Part shown: positions 11,180 to 22,437 of the stretch, piece by piece
How positions within the stretch are numbered: the first letter of the stretch is position 1
How the letters are laid out: each line of letters opens with the position of its first letter
Assembly: GCA_001972305.1 (NCBI GenBank)
Contig: BDDD01005041.1
Span: forward strand, 16,573 to 80,572
Origin: Cephalotus follicularis
Taxonomy: Eukaryota > Streptophyta > Magnoliopsida > Oxalidales > Cephalotaceae
Reading direction: 5' to 3'
DNA length: 64,000 nt
Notes under the pieces: model-generated
Databases searched by the model: none
The model's input: the letters and a program-made list of their open reading frames with translations, nothing else
Told to the model about the DNA's origin: nothing
Position numbers and translations under genes: made by a program

Positions 11180-12943
11180 CTGCCCCCAGAGTTTCAAGTT
11201 TGAATGTTCCTGGGTGGAGGACCCTCTTGATTTTGTATGGCCCTTCCCAAGCAGGGGCTAGTTTTCCTCTGGTATCGGTTGGGTCTGCAATAGTCGAGAT
11301 GCGTAGAACTAGATCTCCTTGCCTTAGTGGTATGGGGCTTACTCATCTGTTATAATAGCGGCTCACCCTCTGCTGGTAAGCTGCAACTCTGATAGCGACC
11401 TTATCTCTGAACTCTTCTACAAAGTCAATAAGGTATCTAAGCCCTTATTATTATTATCTTCAGTGAAATGCACAACTCTTGGTGACTGTACACTAATTTC
11501 CACCGGTATCATAGCTTCAGCTCCAAAACAATGGCTGTATGGGGACTCATCAGTTGTGGTCCTATGAGTGGTTCTATGTGCCCATAGTACGCTTGGTAGC
11601 TCCTATGTCCATCTTCCTTTGCTGTCTTCAATGCGCTTTTTCAAACCCGAGATGATTTCTCTGTTGATCACCTTGGCTTGACCGTTGCCTTGGGGGTAGG
11701 CTACTGACGCAAGCCTATGCTTTATCCTCCACTCTTTGCAAAAATCACGGAAGGCCTGACAATCAAACTGTTTACCGTTGTTTGAGACAATTGTCCTCGG
11801 GACTCCAAATCTACAGATGATCGATTTCCATACTAAGCTCTCAGTGTTCTTCTCGGTGATTGTGGCTAGAGGCTCTGTTTCCACCCATTTGGTGAAGTAG
11901 TCCACTGCTACAATGAGAAACTTCCTATGGCCTGTCGCCATGGGTAGTGGTCCGACGAAGTCCATTCCCCATTGTGCAAAGGGCCACGAGGCCGTGATAG
12001 GCGTCAGAGGTTGGGAAGGTATTCTGCTTATGTTTGCGTTCCTCTGACATTTGTCACATTTTCTTACCAAGTCTATAGCATCTTGATGCATGGTTGGCCA
12101 GTAGTAGCCTTGCCTCAATAGCTTATGATACAATGTTCTACCCCCCGTGTGGTTGCCACAAATTCCTTCATGGACTTTCCTTAGAGCATAGTCGGTCTCT
12201 AAGGGAGTCAAGCACCTCAGCCAAGGGAAAGAGAATGACCTTTTATAAAGGATCCCATCTCGGAATTGAAATCTGTTTGCTCTGTACACTAGTTTCCTTG
12301 CCTCCACGGGGTCCTTGGGTAGAAACCCATTCCTCATCCAATTGATGAAGGGAGTCATCCAGTTTGGCTCCTGTGGCACATCTATGCCCATTACATCTAC
12401 TTCAGAGATGGTGGGCCTGTTCAGGTAGTCAACTAGCACGGTTTGATTTTTTACTAGCTCCTCTGCCGTTGTTAATTTTGATAACGGGTCTGCTCGGATA
12501 TTTTCTGCTCTAGGTACTTTCAAAATCCTTAGAACCTCGAAGGCTGACTTCATACTCTGAAAATGGGATAAGTATTTCACCATAGGGTCTTCTCGGGCCT
12601 TATACTCTCTATTCGTCAGACCAACCACTAGCTGAGAATCACTGGAGGCCTCTATCTTTTGTACCTTCAAGTGCTTTGCAACCGTCAGCCCAGCTATCAG
12701 AGCTTCCCACTCAGCTTCGTTGTTTGTAGCTTTAAATCTAAACCTCAGAGCATACTCTAACGTCCAACCACCCGGGCTTGTCAATACCAATCCTGTTCCA
12801 CTGCCGGTGATGCAGGATGAGCCATCCACGGATAACTTCCAAATCCCCCTCTCGTTCTCAGAGGGGCCCTCCTCCATACACTCCGTAGGCGTATTTTCTC
12901 CAACAAAATCAGCCAGAACCTCTGATTTGATTACTGGTCTGGC
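11180..12943 (-). pseudogene. second RNase H and integrase of element B
   Basis: The frame opens after a stop at 12944-12946. An RNase H domain lies near its start (KLSVDGSS, NNEAEWEAL, SDSQLV: acidic residues D, E, D present). The integrase begins around residue 235 with HEGICGNH, then the zinc-site CDKCQ and the core WGMDFVGPLP. Two of the three catalytic acids appear lost: the expected IVSDNG reads IVSNNG, and the expected QAE reads QAK. A TAG at 11603-11605 interrupts the C-terminal part, whose homology continues in frame to about 11180. Integrase would insert the DNA copy into the host genome. This copy should be inactive. Confidence 0.85.
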
Positions 12944-14281
12944 TTAGAACTTCACATTATACTCGCCTAGTTCGATTGACCACTTGATCAATCTGCCTGA
13001 GGTGTCAAGCTTCGCAAGAACTTGTTTAAGTGGTTTGTCAGTTATAACCTTGATTGTATGGGTTTGGAAATATGGCCTTAACTTTTTGGCCGCGATGATC
13101 AGAGCATATGCGAACTTCTCCACCTCTGGGTACCTCCCCTCAGCATCGTTCAAAGCCTTGCTCATGTAGTATACTGGCTTTTGAACTTTCTCCTCTTCTC
13201 GGACTAGCACTGCACTCACTGCGCCCGAGGTGGCTGCAAGGTACAAATACAAGTCTTCCCCATCCTTAAGTTTTGAGATCAGAGGAGGGGAAGTCAGGTA
13301 TTTCTTCAACTTGTTGAAGGCTTCTTGACACTCATCTGACCAAGAAAATCCCTTGGGATCTCTAAGTACTTTGAAGAAAGGGAGGCACTTCTCTGCTGAT
13401 TTCGACACAAACCTGCTCAGGGCTGCAATCTTCCCATTTAGTTTTTGAATATCCCTGATGGTTTGGAGAGGTCTCATGCTCTGAACTGCCGAGATCTTCT
13501 CTGGGTTGGCCTCTATTCCTCTGCTTGAGACCATGAATCCGAGGAACTTGGGCGAGGTGACCCCAAATGTGCACTTGGACGGATTGAGTTTCATGTTGTA
13601 CCTCCTCAGCACCTCAAACGTTTCCTCCAAGTCTTCGATGTGGGGGCTCCTGGCTGGGGTCTTGACGAGCATGTCGTTGATGTAGACCTCCATATTTTTC
13701 CCAATCTAAGGCTCAAAGATTTTGTTTACCAGTCGTTGGTAGGTGGCCCCTGTATTGTTCAGTCCGAAGGGCATAACCTTGTAGCAATACATTCCTCGGT
13801 TCGTGATGAAAGCTGTCTTGTTCTCGTTGGTCTCATACATGGGGATTTGATTGTATCCCGAGTACGCATCTAAGAAACTTAACATTCTGTAGCCCGAGGT
13901 TGCATCCACCAACTGGTCTATCTTTGGGAGAGGGAAGTGATCCTTGGGACAAGCTTTGTTGAGGTCTGTGAAGTCAATGCACATCCTCCACTTGCCATTC
14001 GCCTTTTTGACTAGGACTGGGTTTGCCAGCCAGTCTAAGTAATGCACTTCCCTTATGAACCCTGCTTGCAAGAGCTTGCTCACCTCCTTGGCTATTGCTT
14101 GTTGTCGCTCAGGGGTAAAGTTCCTCTTCTTCTTCCTGGTCGGAGGCCTCATTGGATCCACACTTAGGTTTTAAACCACGACATTTGGGCTGATCCTAGG
14201 GACCTCCTCTGCCGACTAGGCAAACACGTCTTTGTTATTTTGGAGGAATGTTATTAATTCCCCCTTCTCCACCTCTCCAAG
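12944..14281 (-). pseudogene. reverse transcriptase and first RNase H of element B
   Basis: The domain order is PVLVKKANGKWRMCIDF, LSFLDAYSGYNQI, the catalytic box, and then a Ty3-type RNase H with ending LIKWSIELGEYNVKF. The catalytic box that should read Y-x-D-D is YIND (Asn codon at 13676-13678), so polymerase activity should be lost. Same-frame stops lie at 14216-14218, 13706-13708 and 12944-12946, with at least one more near 14172. Together with the second RNase H in the next segment, this gives the dual RNase H arrangement of Tat elements. Confidence 0.88.
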
Positions 14282-15172
14282 CTATGAGGCAACTTGGAAG
14301 ACTCTCTCAGAGTTGCCATATTCTAGGGGCAATTGGATCACGTCCTCAACAGGCTGTGGACGCCCAGGTTCCACGTCCCCCCTGAGCTCCACGTTTGTAA
14401 TTGGGAGTACCTTGTCCTTCCCTTTGTCCAAGATGGCAGTTTTGTAGCACTGCCTTGCTACCTGTTGATCTCCTCTGGTTTCCCCCACGTCAAACCTTGT
14501 GGGGAACTTCATCAGCAAGTGTCTTGTCGACACTATTGCCTCCATTAGGTTGAGCCCTGGTCACCCGATTATTGCATTGTATGGGCTTGGTGTATCAACC
14601 ATCAGGAACGTCATCTGCACCTGGGTCTGGCGTGGAGCTGTGCCTGCAACCACAGACAGGTCGATGGATCCCAAAGGATAGATCATCTCCCCTGCAAAGC
14701 CAACCAGTGGGGTCTTCACGGGTTTCAGCTGATCGACCGGTATCCTCAACTAATCAAATACATGTTTGTATAGGATGTCGGCCGAGCTGCCACTATCAAT
14801 AAGGATCCTCTTCATGGTGAAAAGCTCCACCAGAAGAGTTACCGCCACTGGGTCATCATGAGGGAGACGTACTTCCTCGTAGTCCCCCTCAGAGAAGGAT
14901 GTAACCTCCTCATCTCCACCAGTCCTTAACCTTTTGCTGTGATGAACCTGTTGCACAGTGAGGGACTGCCTCCCATAGGCTTTTCTAGCATTCTTGTGGT
15001 CGCCACCAGACGCGACCCCCCCAAGAGATTGTGTGGATGACACCTCTAGGTTGTTGCTGCTGCTCTTCTTGTTGCCGAGGAGCCTCCTCTCTCATTTGCT
15101 CCCTTCTTCCCTGGGGAGCATCTCTGTCCACATACTTGCGCATGTGCCTCTTCCGAATCAGGTCGTCAGGGC
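14282..15172 (-). pseudogene. protease and gag C-terminal fragment of element B
   Basis: The aspartic protease has an intact DSGSS motif (ILIDSGSSADILY), reached from a start at 15043. The protease tail SPYNAIIG follows. Stops occur at 14750-14752 (TAG), 14561-14563 (TGA where relatives have Arg) and 14282-14284, all in the same frame. Upstream, to about 15172, the minus strand encodes the gag tail (LRKYVDRDAPQG type) in another frame, so a frameshift lies near 15043. Homology ends at the junction with the Z LTR. Confidence 0.75.
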
Positions 15173-17469
15173 CAATCTCAAGTCAAAATCTAATTTAAAG
15201 CCATTCTTTGAAAACCAAGGTTTAAAATCAATCATTTAAGGTTAGTAAAACTTGTTACAACCTTTAAATTTCAATTTCAATCTTCCTAGATCCATTAGGT
15301 CAAGGAAATCAATAAAAACCCTAGTTTCACCATTCACTCCAATTCAATCATTCAATCACTCAATCACTCATGCAATTCAGTCAATCAATCAATAAAGAAA
15401 TAGGTAATTCAGTAAAGAAGTCCTACCTATCACTGAAGCTTCAAGAGTTGAGCTTCCAATCACTTAATCGGCTGCTATGTCGTTCAATCACCAATCCACT
15501 ACTTGCAATCGCTGTCCTTGTCGATGGAGATGCAATCCAGGGCTGTGTTTAGCATAAAAATGTGTGGTTTTTAATGAGTTATTTGTTATATTTTTATGCT
15601 TGAAATAGGCTACTGTGGTGGTGTTTATTTGATTTTTAGGTATTATCTCATTATTGGGGAATAAAAGAAAATGAAGCTAAAACGTTACTTTTCGAGTTAA
15701 AGTGGTTTGAAATCAACGATCGATTAAATAGTGCACCCACTTAAGCGAGAGAAGTCAAAATTTAAAGCTCGGAAGATATTGAATATTGGGCTCATTTTGT
15801 TCATAAAATTATTTGGAGCACTTTTTATTCTTGGGCTAACTCATTTTGAAGATCTGACGAAGAGATATTGCAAGAAAACAAACATTGAAGCATTTGTTGT
15901 CAAGCTGCCATGTGTCGCCATCAGAGTTGCTCTTCCAATTCCAATTTTGCTGAAGCTTTTATCACGCCTCCATGCATCAAGCAAACCCATGCAATTAACA
16001 AATCAAGCAGCCCATGTCCATACATCAACTAAAGCCAACATATGCAGCATCCATCAACCTGCCTCAGCAATTAATCAATCTGCATGCATTGCACGCATAC
16101 ATCTCAAGCCATTCAACGCCAGCACCAGCCCATGCACATCTCCAGCCATCAGCAACATCTTCAACCCATGCATGCATACAATAAGCCCACGAACCAATCA
16201 GTGACGCCACAAGTCCATGCAACCCAAATCATGCACCAAATACATTGTCAAATGCGAAAATAAAATTAAAAGAGGGACCACTTTGCTTTAGGTTTAGGCG
16301 GCGGCTACATATGCATATATATATTGCATAGCGAGACAAAAAAAAAAGGGGAGAGCGACACAAACAACACAACACGCATCCGACTTCTTCTTTTTCTTTT
16401 AATTTTTTTTCTTTAATTTTTCTTAATGTTTTGTAGCTAGTTTCTTAAGGTTTTTGGGTTAGAACAAAGTCTAGATTGTTATTGTTTCAATTCCATAAAT
16501 AAAAATCCTTGAATATTTTATTTGTTCTTCAATATTTCTGCCTTCGCACACACTTTGTTTGTCTGATTAAAATCCACACTCATCTTGTCGGTGAAGCTGA
16601 AAGTTGGTGAATAAATGGAGCTTAATTCAACGGAGTCTACTCATACGATTTGTCGCTACGAACACACTTCGTATAGACCTAGCATGACTACTCATACGTC
16701 TTGTCTGATTAAAATCCACACTTCGTATAGACCTAGCATGACTACTCATACGTCTTGTCAGCAATGTCACACTCCGTATAGACCTAGCTGCGTTGTTTAC
16801 CAAGGTATGATCGTTCAATTAAATGGAATTGTTCAATACAATCTATGGTGAGTTTCTATACCTTAAAACTAATTTTTTATTATATATTTTCTTTAGTTTT
16901 ATTTATTGCTTTAATTAGTTTTAATTTGCACGTGTTATTTTCGGTTATTTTATTTTAATCTGTTATTTTATTTAATTTATTTTCTGCCTGTTTTCAATTG
17001 TTTTATTATATTTGCATAATTAGGAGTAGTTTTTGATAGTTTATCTCAAAATTGGTATACTTCGCCTAGGTTGGATAAATTATAACTAGTTTACGTTTCC
17101 CTGCGTTCGACCCGTTACTGCATGATCCGTGCACTTGCGGCTATAAATATTAAAACATTCTTTTTAACAGTGAACAGGCTGCAATGGTGGAGGATGGAGG
17201 CTGCTTAGCTAGAGAGAGAGAGAGAGAAGGATAGAGAGAGAAGGATGAACGGTGAGAATGAGAGAAATGACAAAGGAATTAACTTATATAGTCGATTCGG
17301 TCAATTCTCCGAAACTCAGCCCAAAATCCCGACTATACATGCTTATGATCAATACAATATCAATAGGTACAAGAATACCTCAATTCAAAACAATTCAGTG
17401 CGGTCCAATACGGTTCAATACGGTACGATGTATGCATGAACAATACAAAAGGAAATTCAGGTCGTCACA
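15173..17469 (-). mobile_element. truncated LTR of family Z (copy Z1), with nested solo LTR
   Basis: The plus strand from about 15173 to 15545 and from 17177 to 17469 matches the Z LTRs at 50360-52007 and 54532-56140. Shared blocks include 'gaagtcctacctatcactgaagcttcaa' and the terminal GGTCGTCACA. The Z palindrome array and the rest of the LTR are missing on the left, where the copy abuts element B. The outer TGTGACG end is at 17469. Confidence 0.8.
15546..17176 (+). mobile_element. solo LTR (family S), TSD GGCTG
   Basis: A 1,631 bp insertion begins TGTTTAGCAT and ends AGTGAACA, flanked by GGCTG at 15541-15545 and 17177-17181. Removing it restores the Z LTR sequence seen in other copies, so the bounds are firm. 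No coding region, primer-binding site or polypurine tract is inside, which fits a solo LTR. A direct repeat of about 64 bp (cttcgtatagacctagc unit) occurs at 16665-16790. The end contains 'gttcgacccgtta..gcacttgcggctata', a motif common at the 3' end of plant LTRs. The lineage was not determined. Confidence 0.85.
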
Positions 17470-18479
17470 GCGACACTACATTTTGATTATGCAAAGCTGT
17501 CATAAGTTCTGCAATCTATCGCTATTGGTCACTTATTTGCTGCTGCAACTTTCTTTCAAGATCAATGATTCTTTCTTCATACTCTGCACGAATACTTGCT
17601 TCAAGATTAGATTAAGAAGTTTACAGGGGCAGAAAGACAAAAGAGAAAATCTTATAAGGGCAAAAACTTTCGCAAATTGTAGCAGTAAACAAAATTCAAA
17701 CGATAAAGTTATACCTTAGCTTAAGATTTGACACCATTTACAATCCAGTCCACACATTTAAGAAAATGACAAATTAGATTTTGATTTTGATATAAGACAA
17801 ATAGACTCTTGAATTTTATGAGGCACACAACAAACAAATCTCTGTTAGTAATCATCATGACATTTATAAGAAAACAAGGGATAATGTTATTAAAATGTGG
17901 CATCACGCTCTCACGGTATTATTTCCCTTACAAATGTGGTATATATATGATTTAAAAAATTATAATTGTTGGCTATGTATAAAGTTTTTATAGCATAACC
18001 TTGCCCACAAAATTCTAGATGAGCATTATAAGTAGTAAGTGTTAACTTTAAAAGAATCTAGGCTGGCTAATGATAATTGACAAGTTATATAGCAATAGTT
18101 TTTATTGGTTTCAATGCATGAAAGTATCTAGCATTCAAATCCTAGCGACAAAAAAATATAGTGATAGAAATTAACAGTAGTAAGTAAATCTTTTAATAGC
18201 GACAAAACACCTTGTGCATTATACGAAATACAAAACCCGGTTAAACGGGTATGAACATAAAACATGCTTAGTGACAATAACCAACAAGTTTGCTGCATAT
18301 TACAGCAAAAAATAAAATGAGGAGAATATAAAACCAAAAAGTCTGCTTTTTCTATGTGTCACTTTGTCACCAGAGATACATGAATACCCTATTTCTGCGT
18401 ATACCCCGGAATCTGATTTACAGTTTTTAGACAAACCCCAAGAAACAAAACCTATATCGAAAAATCTCAAGCTCAAACC

Positions 18480-19041
18480 TTACATAGAAGCCCTTGTGAG
18501 ACGCAGTTCTATCTCAAACTTATTATCGAAAAGTCTGTAGTTCTCTCTCAATGTGAGACGCAGCAGCCAGTGCTACTGCTTCGTCAGGGGGCTGACTCAT
18601 TGCAGACGAAATACCAGCAGGAATCGTCAGCCTTGTAATCTCTAAATGTTTTAGACGATACAAAGCAGCCTGCATACTTTCGTTGGCACACACCTAATCA
18701 CAGAAAAGAAGCGCAGCAACAAATAAGAGTGCAGAACATATAACAGCAGAGCAAGAGAAATGAAGGCACAACCAAAATTAATGGAGCCATTGTGCCCTTA
18801 GCTATTGCTACCCATTCAACAGCTAGCTTCAGGATACTAATGCACTCTGTATCAGCTTAAGCTTTTAGGGTGGACTGTAATCTATTATTGTATCAGAACC
18901 TCGTTGACTAAAAAGTCTCGAGGGATTTGATCCTCTTCGAGCAACGGATTTGTTAAGTGACTGCCTTATTAAAGCCAGCCATCTTGCTGTAGGCTCGTCT
19001 TCTATAACTAGTACATTTCCAGCATTTAATGGAACAATTTC
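18480..19041 (-). pseudogene. exon-like fragments of an unrecognised gene inside the CACTA remnant
   Basis: Three minus-strand segments look like exons. One starts after a good acceptor (TTTTCAG) at 19041 and reads [37 protein letters not shown] and so on to a stop at 18865-18867. A second near 18843-18775 reads ILKLAVEWVAIAKGTMAPL. A third, after an acceptor at 18694, reads VCANESMQAALYRLKHLEI, then SAMSQPPDEAVALAAASHIE, to about 18480. I do not recognise the family. Composition is that of ordinary cytosolic helical protein. Either these are element genes or a captured host fragment. The stop in the first exon suggests decay. Confidence 0.4.
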
Positions 19042-20127
19042 CTGAAAACTGATTATTCAGAGGACAGATAGTCAATATAGAGAAATGATATGCATAGGAA
19101 GACTAGAGATTAAAACGAGATCAATGATACATTAATGGAATATAATTTTAAAAAAATCTCCCACATAACAACATCACTCATATACACAGATCCAACTCAT
19201 ATAACAGCACACATAACATTGATTAGCCTTTGGCTAATCATGAATACACCCAAAACACCAATTTGAAAGATGTGTTATGCCAAAACAAAACCCAAAAGTG
19301 TCCCCTCATATAACAGCCACTGCCGTTTTTAAAGATTAACTACAATTTTATTCCCAAACGAAAATGCAGTTTTGAGCTTTAAAACAATGCCGTTGCAGCC
19401 ACTGTTAAACGGTAACAACCACCTAAACAACCAACAAAACACCATATACCCCTGCCTCCATATCCAGAAACGCATACCTTCAAACTCACAAAGAACCATC
19501 ACAATCAAAACCCACACCAAAGCAAACCATGATCTCCAAAACCAATTCAACAAGACTCAAATATACACCTCTGCCAAATTCACAATCAGACCCACAAGCG
19601 AACAAATCAAACCACCTCAACAATCAAAACAAAAATCTGCAAGGGAGCCATTATTGACCGCATCCACTTCCATTACCAACCTGAAACGCACAATAACTAA
19701 TCAAAACCCAAAAAGGAAATGATAAAATAAAAAATTTGAAAAAGAAATGAACAACTGACTATCACAGTGCAAATAACACAAATCGGGGAATATTCGAAGT
19801 AAGAAATCTTAAGAGATAAATTGCAAAAGAAAACAATTAATCTTCGCACCAAGTAAAAACAAAAACAAAGGAAAAATAAGAGAATAACCTGTATTTTTCT
19901 ATGTCGATTGTCCGCTATCGAATGTTGAGTCGACAATGAGAGGGAGAGGAGATGAGCCATTGAGAGTGAGAGGAGAGGTTGTTGCCGACTTGTCGTTGGT
20001 GTTGAGAGCGAGAGAGACATATATTGGAGACCGGAGATATGTTGGGGTTGTCGAACGAAATGGATGATTTGCGATTTGGGAAGAGAAATAGAAATGTACA
20101 TGCTGCGATTTTGAGAAGATAAAATGC

Positions 20128-20358
20128 ACCTTTACAAACGGTAATGAACTACCGTTTCAAAAGGGGAGCCTTTTGAAACGGTTGATAATTACCATTTCCA
20201 AAGGCTTACTCTTTTAAAATGGTTGATCATTACCGTTTCCAAAAACTGCATCCTTTTGAAACGGCACAAGCGGCCGTTTCAAAAAGGTGAGTCTTTTGAA
20301 ACGGCACACGCTGCCATTTCAAAAGGGGACGTTTCAAAAATCCATTTTCCTTGTAGTG
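20128..20358 (-). repeat. CACTA subterminal inverted repeat cluster
   Basis: The word CCGTTTCAAAAGG and its complement CCTTTTGAAACGG alternate at least eight times in 230 bp next to the terminal repeat. Such arrays are binding sites of the accessory transposition protein in CACTA elements. Confidence 0.8.
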
Positions 20359-21310
20359 AGAACTTGAGTTCATTCTCACTTCTCTCAACCTAGGACCAAG
20401 TTTAAACTTCAAATCTTTGGCAGAAACCTTCGCTACCTAAAGATACTATGATTTACACATTTATGCACATGTATGAACTGAATGAATAAATAGAAACTGA
20501 TTGAAATTGATTGAATTGCTATGTTAGAGAGTTAGGTCAACATGGGGGGTTTGACCTAGAATATGATTAAAAGGATTTCATGAACTAAAAATAGTTTTAA
20601 TGGTATAGAAACGGATTATAGGACTTGGTTATAACTCGAAATTTAAATATTTGAAGGAGAGAAACTGATTTGCAAGCTTTTGGTTAAGAACCCTAAGTTT
20701 TGTCGTGCTAAGAGTCGACGCTCAGCCCGCAAGTATCACCGCTTAGCCTTTATTTCAAAAGAGAAATCGTCTTCAAACAGTCAGCGCATAGCCTTTTCTT
20801 GGCAGTACTTGGCTAAGAGATGACGCTCAGTCTTAAGCGTCATAGTTTAGGCCTTTTTCAAAATGTTCAAAACCCACTATCTGCCTTAACCGTTGAGGCT
20901 TGGACTTGACTGTCAATGCTTAGCGCAAAGCGTCACCACTCAGGTTCAAAGCATCGTCGCTTATGCCTGCAGTTTTTTTGAAAATGATTTCAAAGCATAT
21001 TTTCAAAATGGTTTTCTTCCGGGACCTTTTCTAGGCTAGTGAAAAGTGATAGCGGGGTTTCTTCTCATGTTTTAAAGATAACATAGTAGGGGTAAGGGAG
21101 TGTTTATTATAAGTGTTTAGTCGAGCTCCGTGACTAGCCTTAGAGCTGCGTGCCACATTCTAGAAGGTTAGTAGTCTCAACCTTAAGCTGAGTAACATCC
21201 TGAAAATATGGGATTTGAGACTCACGCTGAGCTATTATCGATGGACTGATAAACGATTGTTTGTCTAAACCTGGAGCTAAGTGCCATCATGAAAAGGTGG
21301 GATTTAGACT

Positions 21311-22379
21311 TGGTGACATTTATGTCTCAATCCGAATTTCGATGATAACATATTTGCATCTAACATCGTTTTTTTGTGTGCAAGAAAAGTTAAAAATTCA
21401 AAAACAAAACAAGAAAGTGCAGAGACAGGGCAAAGCGTCGATAGTCTGATGACAACCTTCAGCGCTTAAGGAAACCTACGAAGGTTATAAGCAAAGCGTC
21501 AACAGTTGAACTTTTTTAAGCTAAAGAAGAAATTGCTCAAAGCATTGACGGTTAGAGGAAATCGTCAACGCTTAAGACCAAGGCGCCAATGCTTAAGGAG
21601 CACATATCAGCGCTTTATTCCAGAGACTTATAAAATCCTTTGATTGACTCAAAGCGATGACGCTCTTGAGAAACCGTCAGTGCTTTCAGGCAAACCGCAG
21701 ACATCAATTACAAAGCTTCAACGGTTTAAGCTGAGAAGTTCAAATTCAAACTCACAATGTTCACCTAAGCGTCAAAGTTTAGAACAATACCGTTGACACT
21801 TGGCGCGCGGGAAGCAATTACTAGACCAACGGCTACAAACTGAAGTAAACTATAAATAAAGGCAAAGAATAATATCAAAGAATAAGGAACAACATCAAGA
21901 GCAACTTACAACAATCAAGTTCATATCAAAGCTATTTTCAAGTGCCTTATTGTCTATATTGTGAACATATTTGAGAGATATCATTTGCGAGTTTATTTAG
22001 CTATATTCAACATTTGAGAGGTTATTTCAAACACAAAAACATCATTGTAATCTTTTGATTGTAATAGGGGAGTGAACCCAAAAATTGTAAGTGATTGAGG
22101 TCAATCACAAAGAAGTGTAAATGTGCGCCGAATAGCTCCTGAAAATATATTCGAAAGATAGTGAAAACTCAAGGAGGTTCTTAGGAAAAGTGGACGTAGG
22201 CAAGAGATTGGCCAAACCACTATAAAATCCGTTTTTGCATTCTCTAACACTCTCTCTCTCTTTCCTTAAATTGTTTGATTGTTCTTGTGTGCTTGATTTA
22301 TTTTCATAGTTTTATTTGATTTTTCGAAAAAAGTTCAATAAGATTTTTCATACTACAATTCACTCCCTTAGTATTTTCA
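21311..22379 (+). mobile_element. 5' LTR of element X
   Basis: It starts TGGTGACATT (TGTTGATATT in the 3' copy) and ends GTATTTTCA. It contains many GCGTCAACGCTT / AAGCGTTGACGC-type words between about 21430 and 21800. Compared with the 3' LTR it lacks about 70 bp near 21825, between short CCAACGGCT repeats. Confidence 0.9.
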
Positions 22380-22380
22380 A

Positions 22381-22394
22381 TTGGTATCAGAGAG
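22381..22394 (+). other. primer-binding site of element X
   Basis: TTGGTATCAGAGAG directly after the LTR is complementary to the 3' end of plant initiator-Met tRNA except near its end. Confidence 0.85.
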
Positions 22395-22437
22395 ATAGAC
22401 TTATAATTCTTAATTGCTAGAGCCTTAAAGATCTAAA

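Larger units (their letters stand above)
6194..15172 (-). mobile_element. Ty3/gypsy element B, Tat/Retand-like, 5'-truncated
   Basis: On the minus strand the order is gag C-terminus, protease, reverse transcriptase, RNase H, second RNase H, integrase, an opposite-strand extra gene, polypurine tract and 3' LTR. This order, with two RNase H domains and an antisense gene before the 3' LTR, is what is described for Tat-lineage plant elements. At the right it stops at about 15172, where an unrelated LTR (family Z) begins, so most of gag, the primer-binding site and the 5' LTR are missing. The pol reading frame is kept over almost 4 kb and is broken mostly by nonsense codons, so the copy is dead but not scrambled. 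Confidence 0.8.
17474..20358 (-). mobile_element. CACTA (En/Spm) transposon remnant
   Basis: The right end is clear. Read on the minus strand from 20358 it is CACTACAAGGAAAATGG, followed by a subterminal zone of inverted repeats. The left limit at 17474 (CACTACA) is tentative, because only seven bases match and the flanking triplets (CGA and AGA) differ in one base. Just inside the left limit, minus-strand 17480-17620 encodes RAEYEERIIDLERKLQQQ and AELMTA, a Gln-rich coiled coil like the C-terminus of plant CACTA-associated proteins. The full transposase is absent, so the copy is non-autonomous. Confidence 0.65.

Noticed and set aside
15731-16204. 157-codon ORF in the solo LTR S
   Set aside because: It is inside an LTR bounded by exact target duplications. 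The protein is low-complexity (Ser/Ala/Ile/His) with no domain.
17474-17480. Firm left terminus of the CACTA element
   Set aside because: Only CACTACA matches. The following bases differ from the right end and the flanking triplets CGA and AGA are not identical, so the limit is kept tentative.
19372-19722. Plus-strand ORF of 116 codons and overlapping frames within the CACTA remnant
   Set aside because: Composition is Asn/Thr/Gln/Lys-rich as expected for AT-rich non-coding DNA, with no motif and no matching exon structure.
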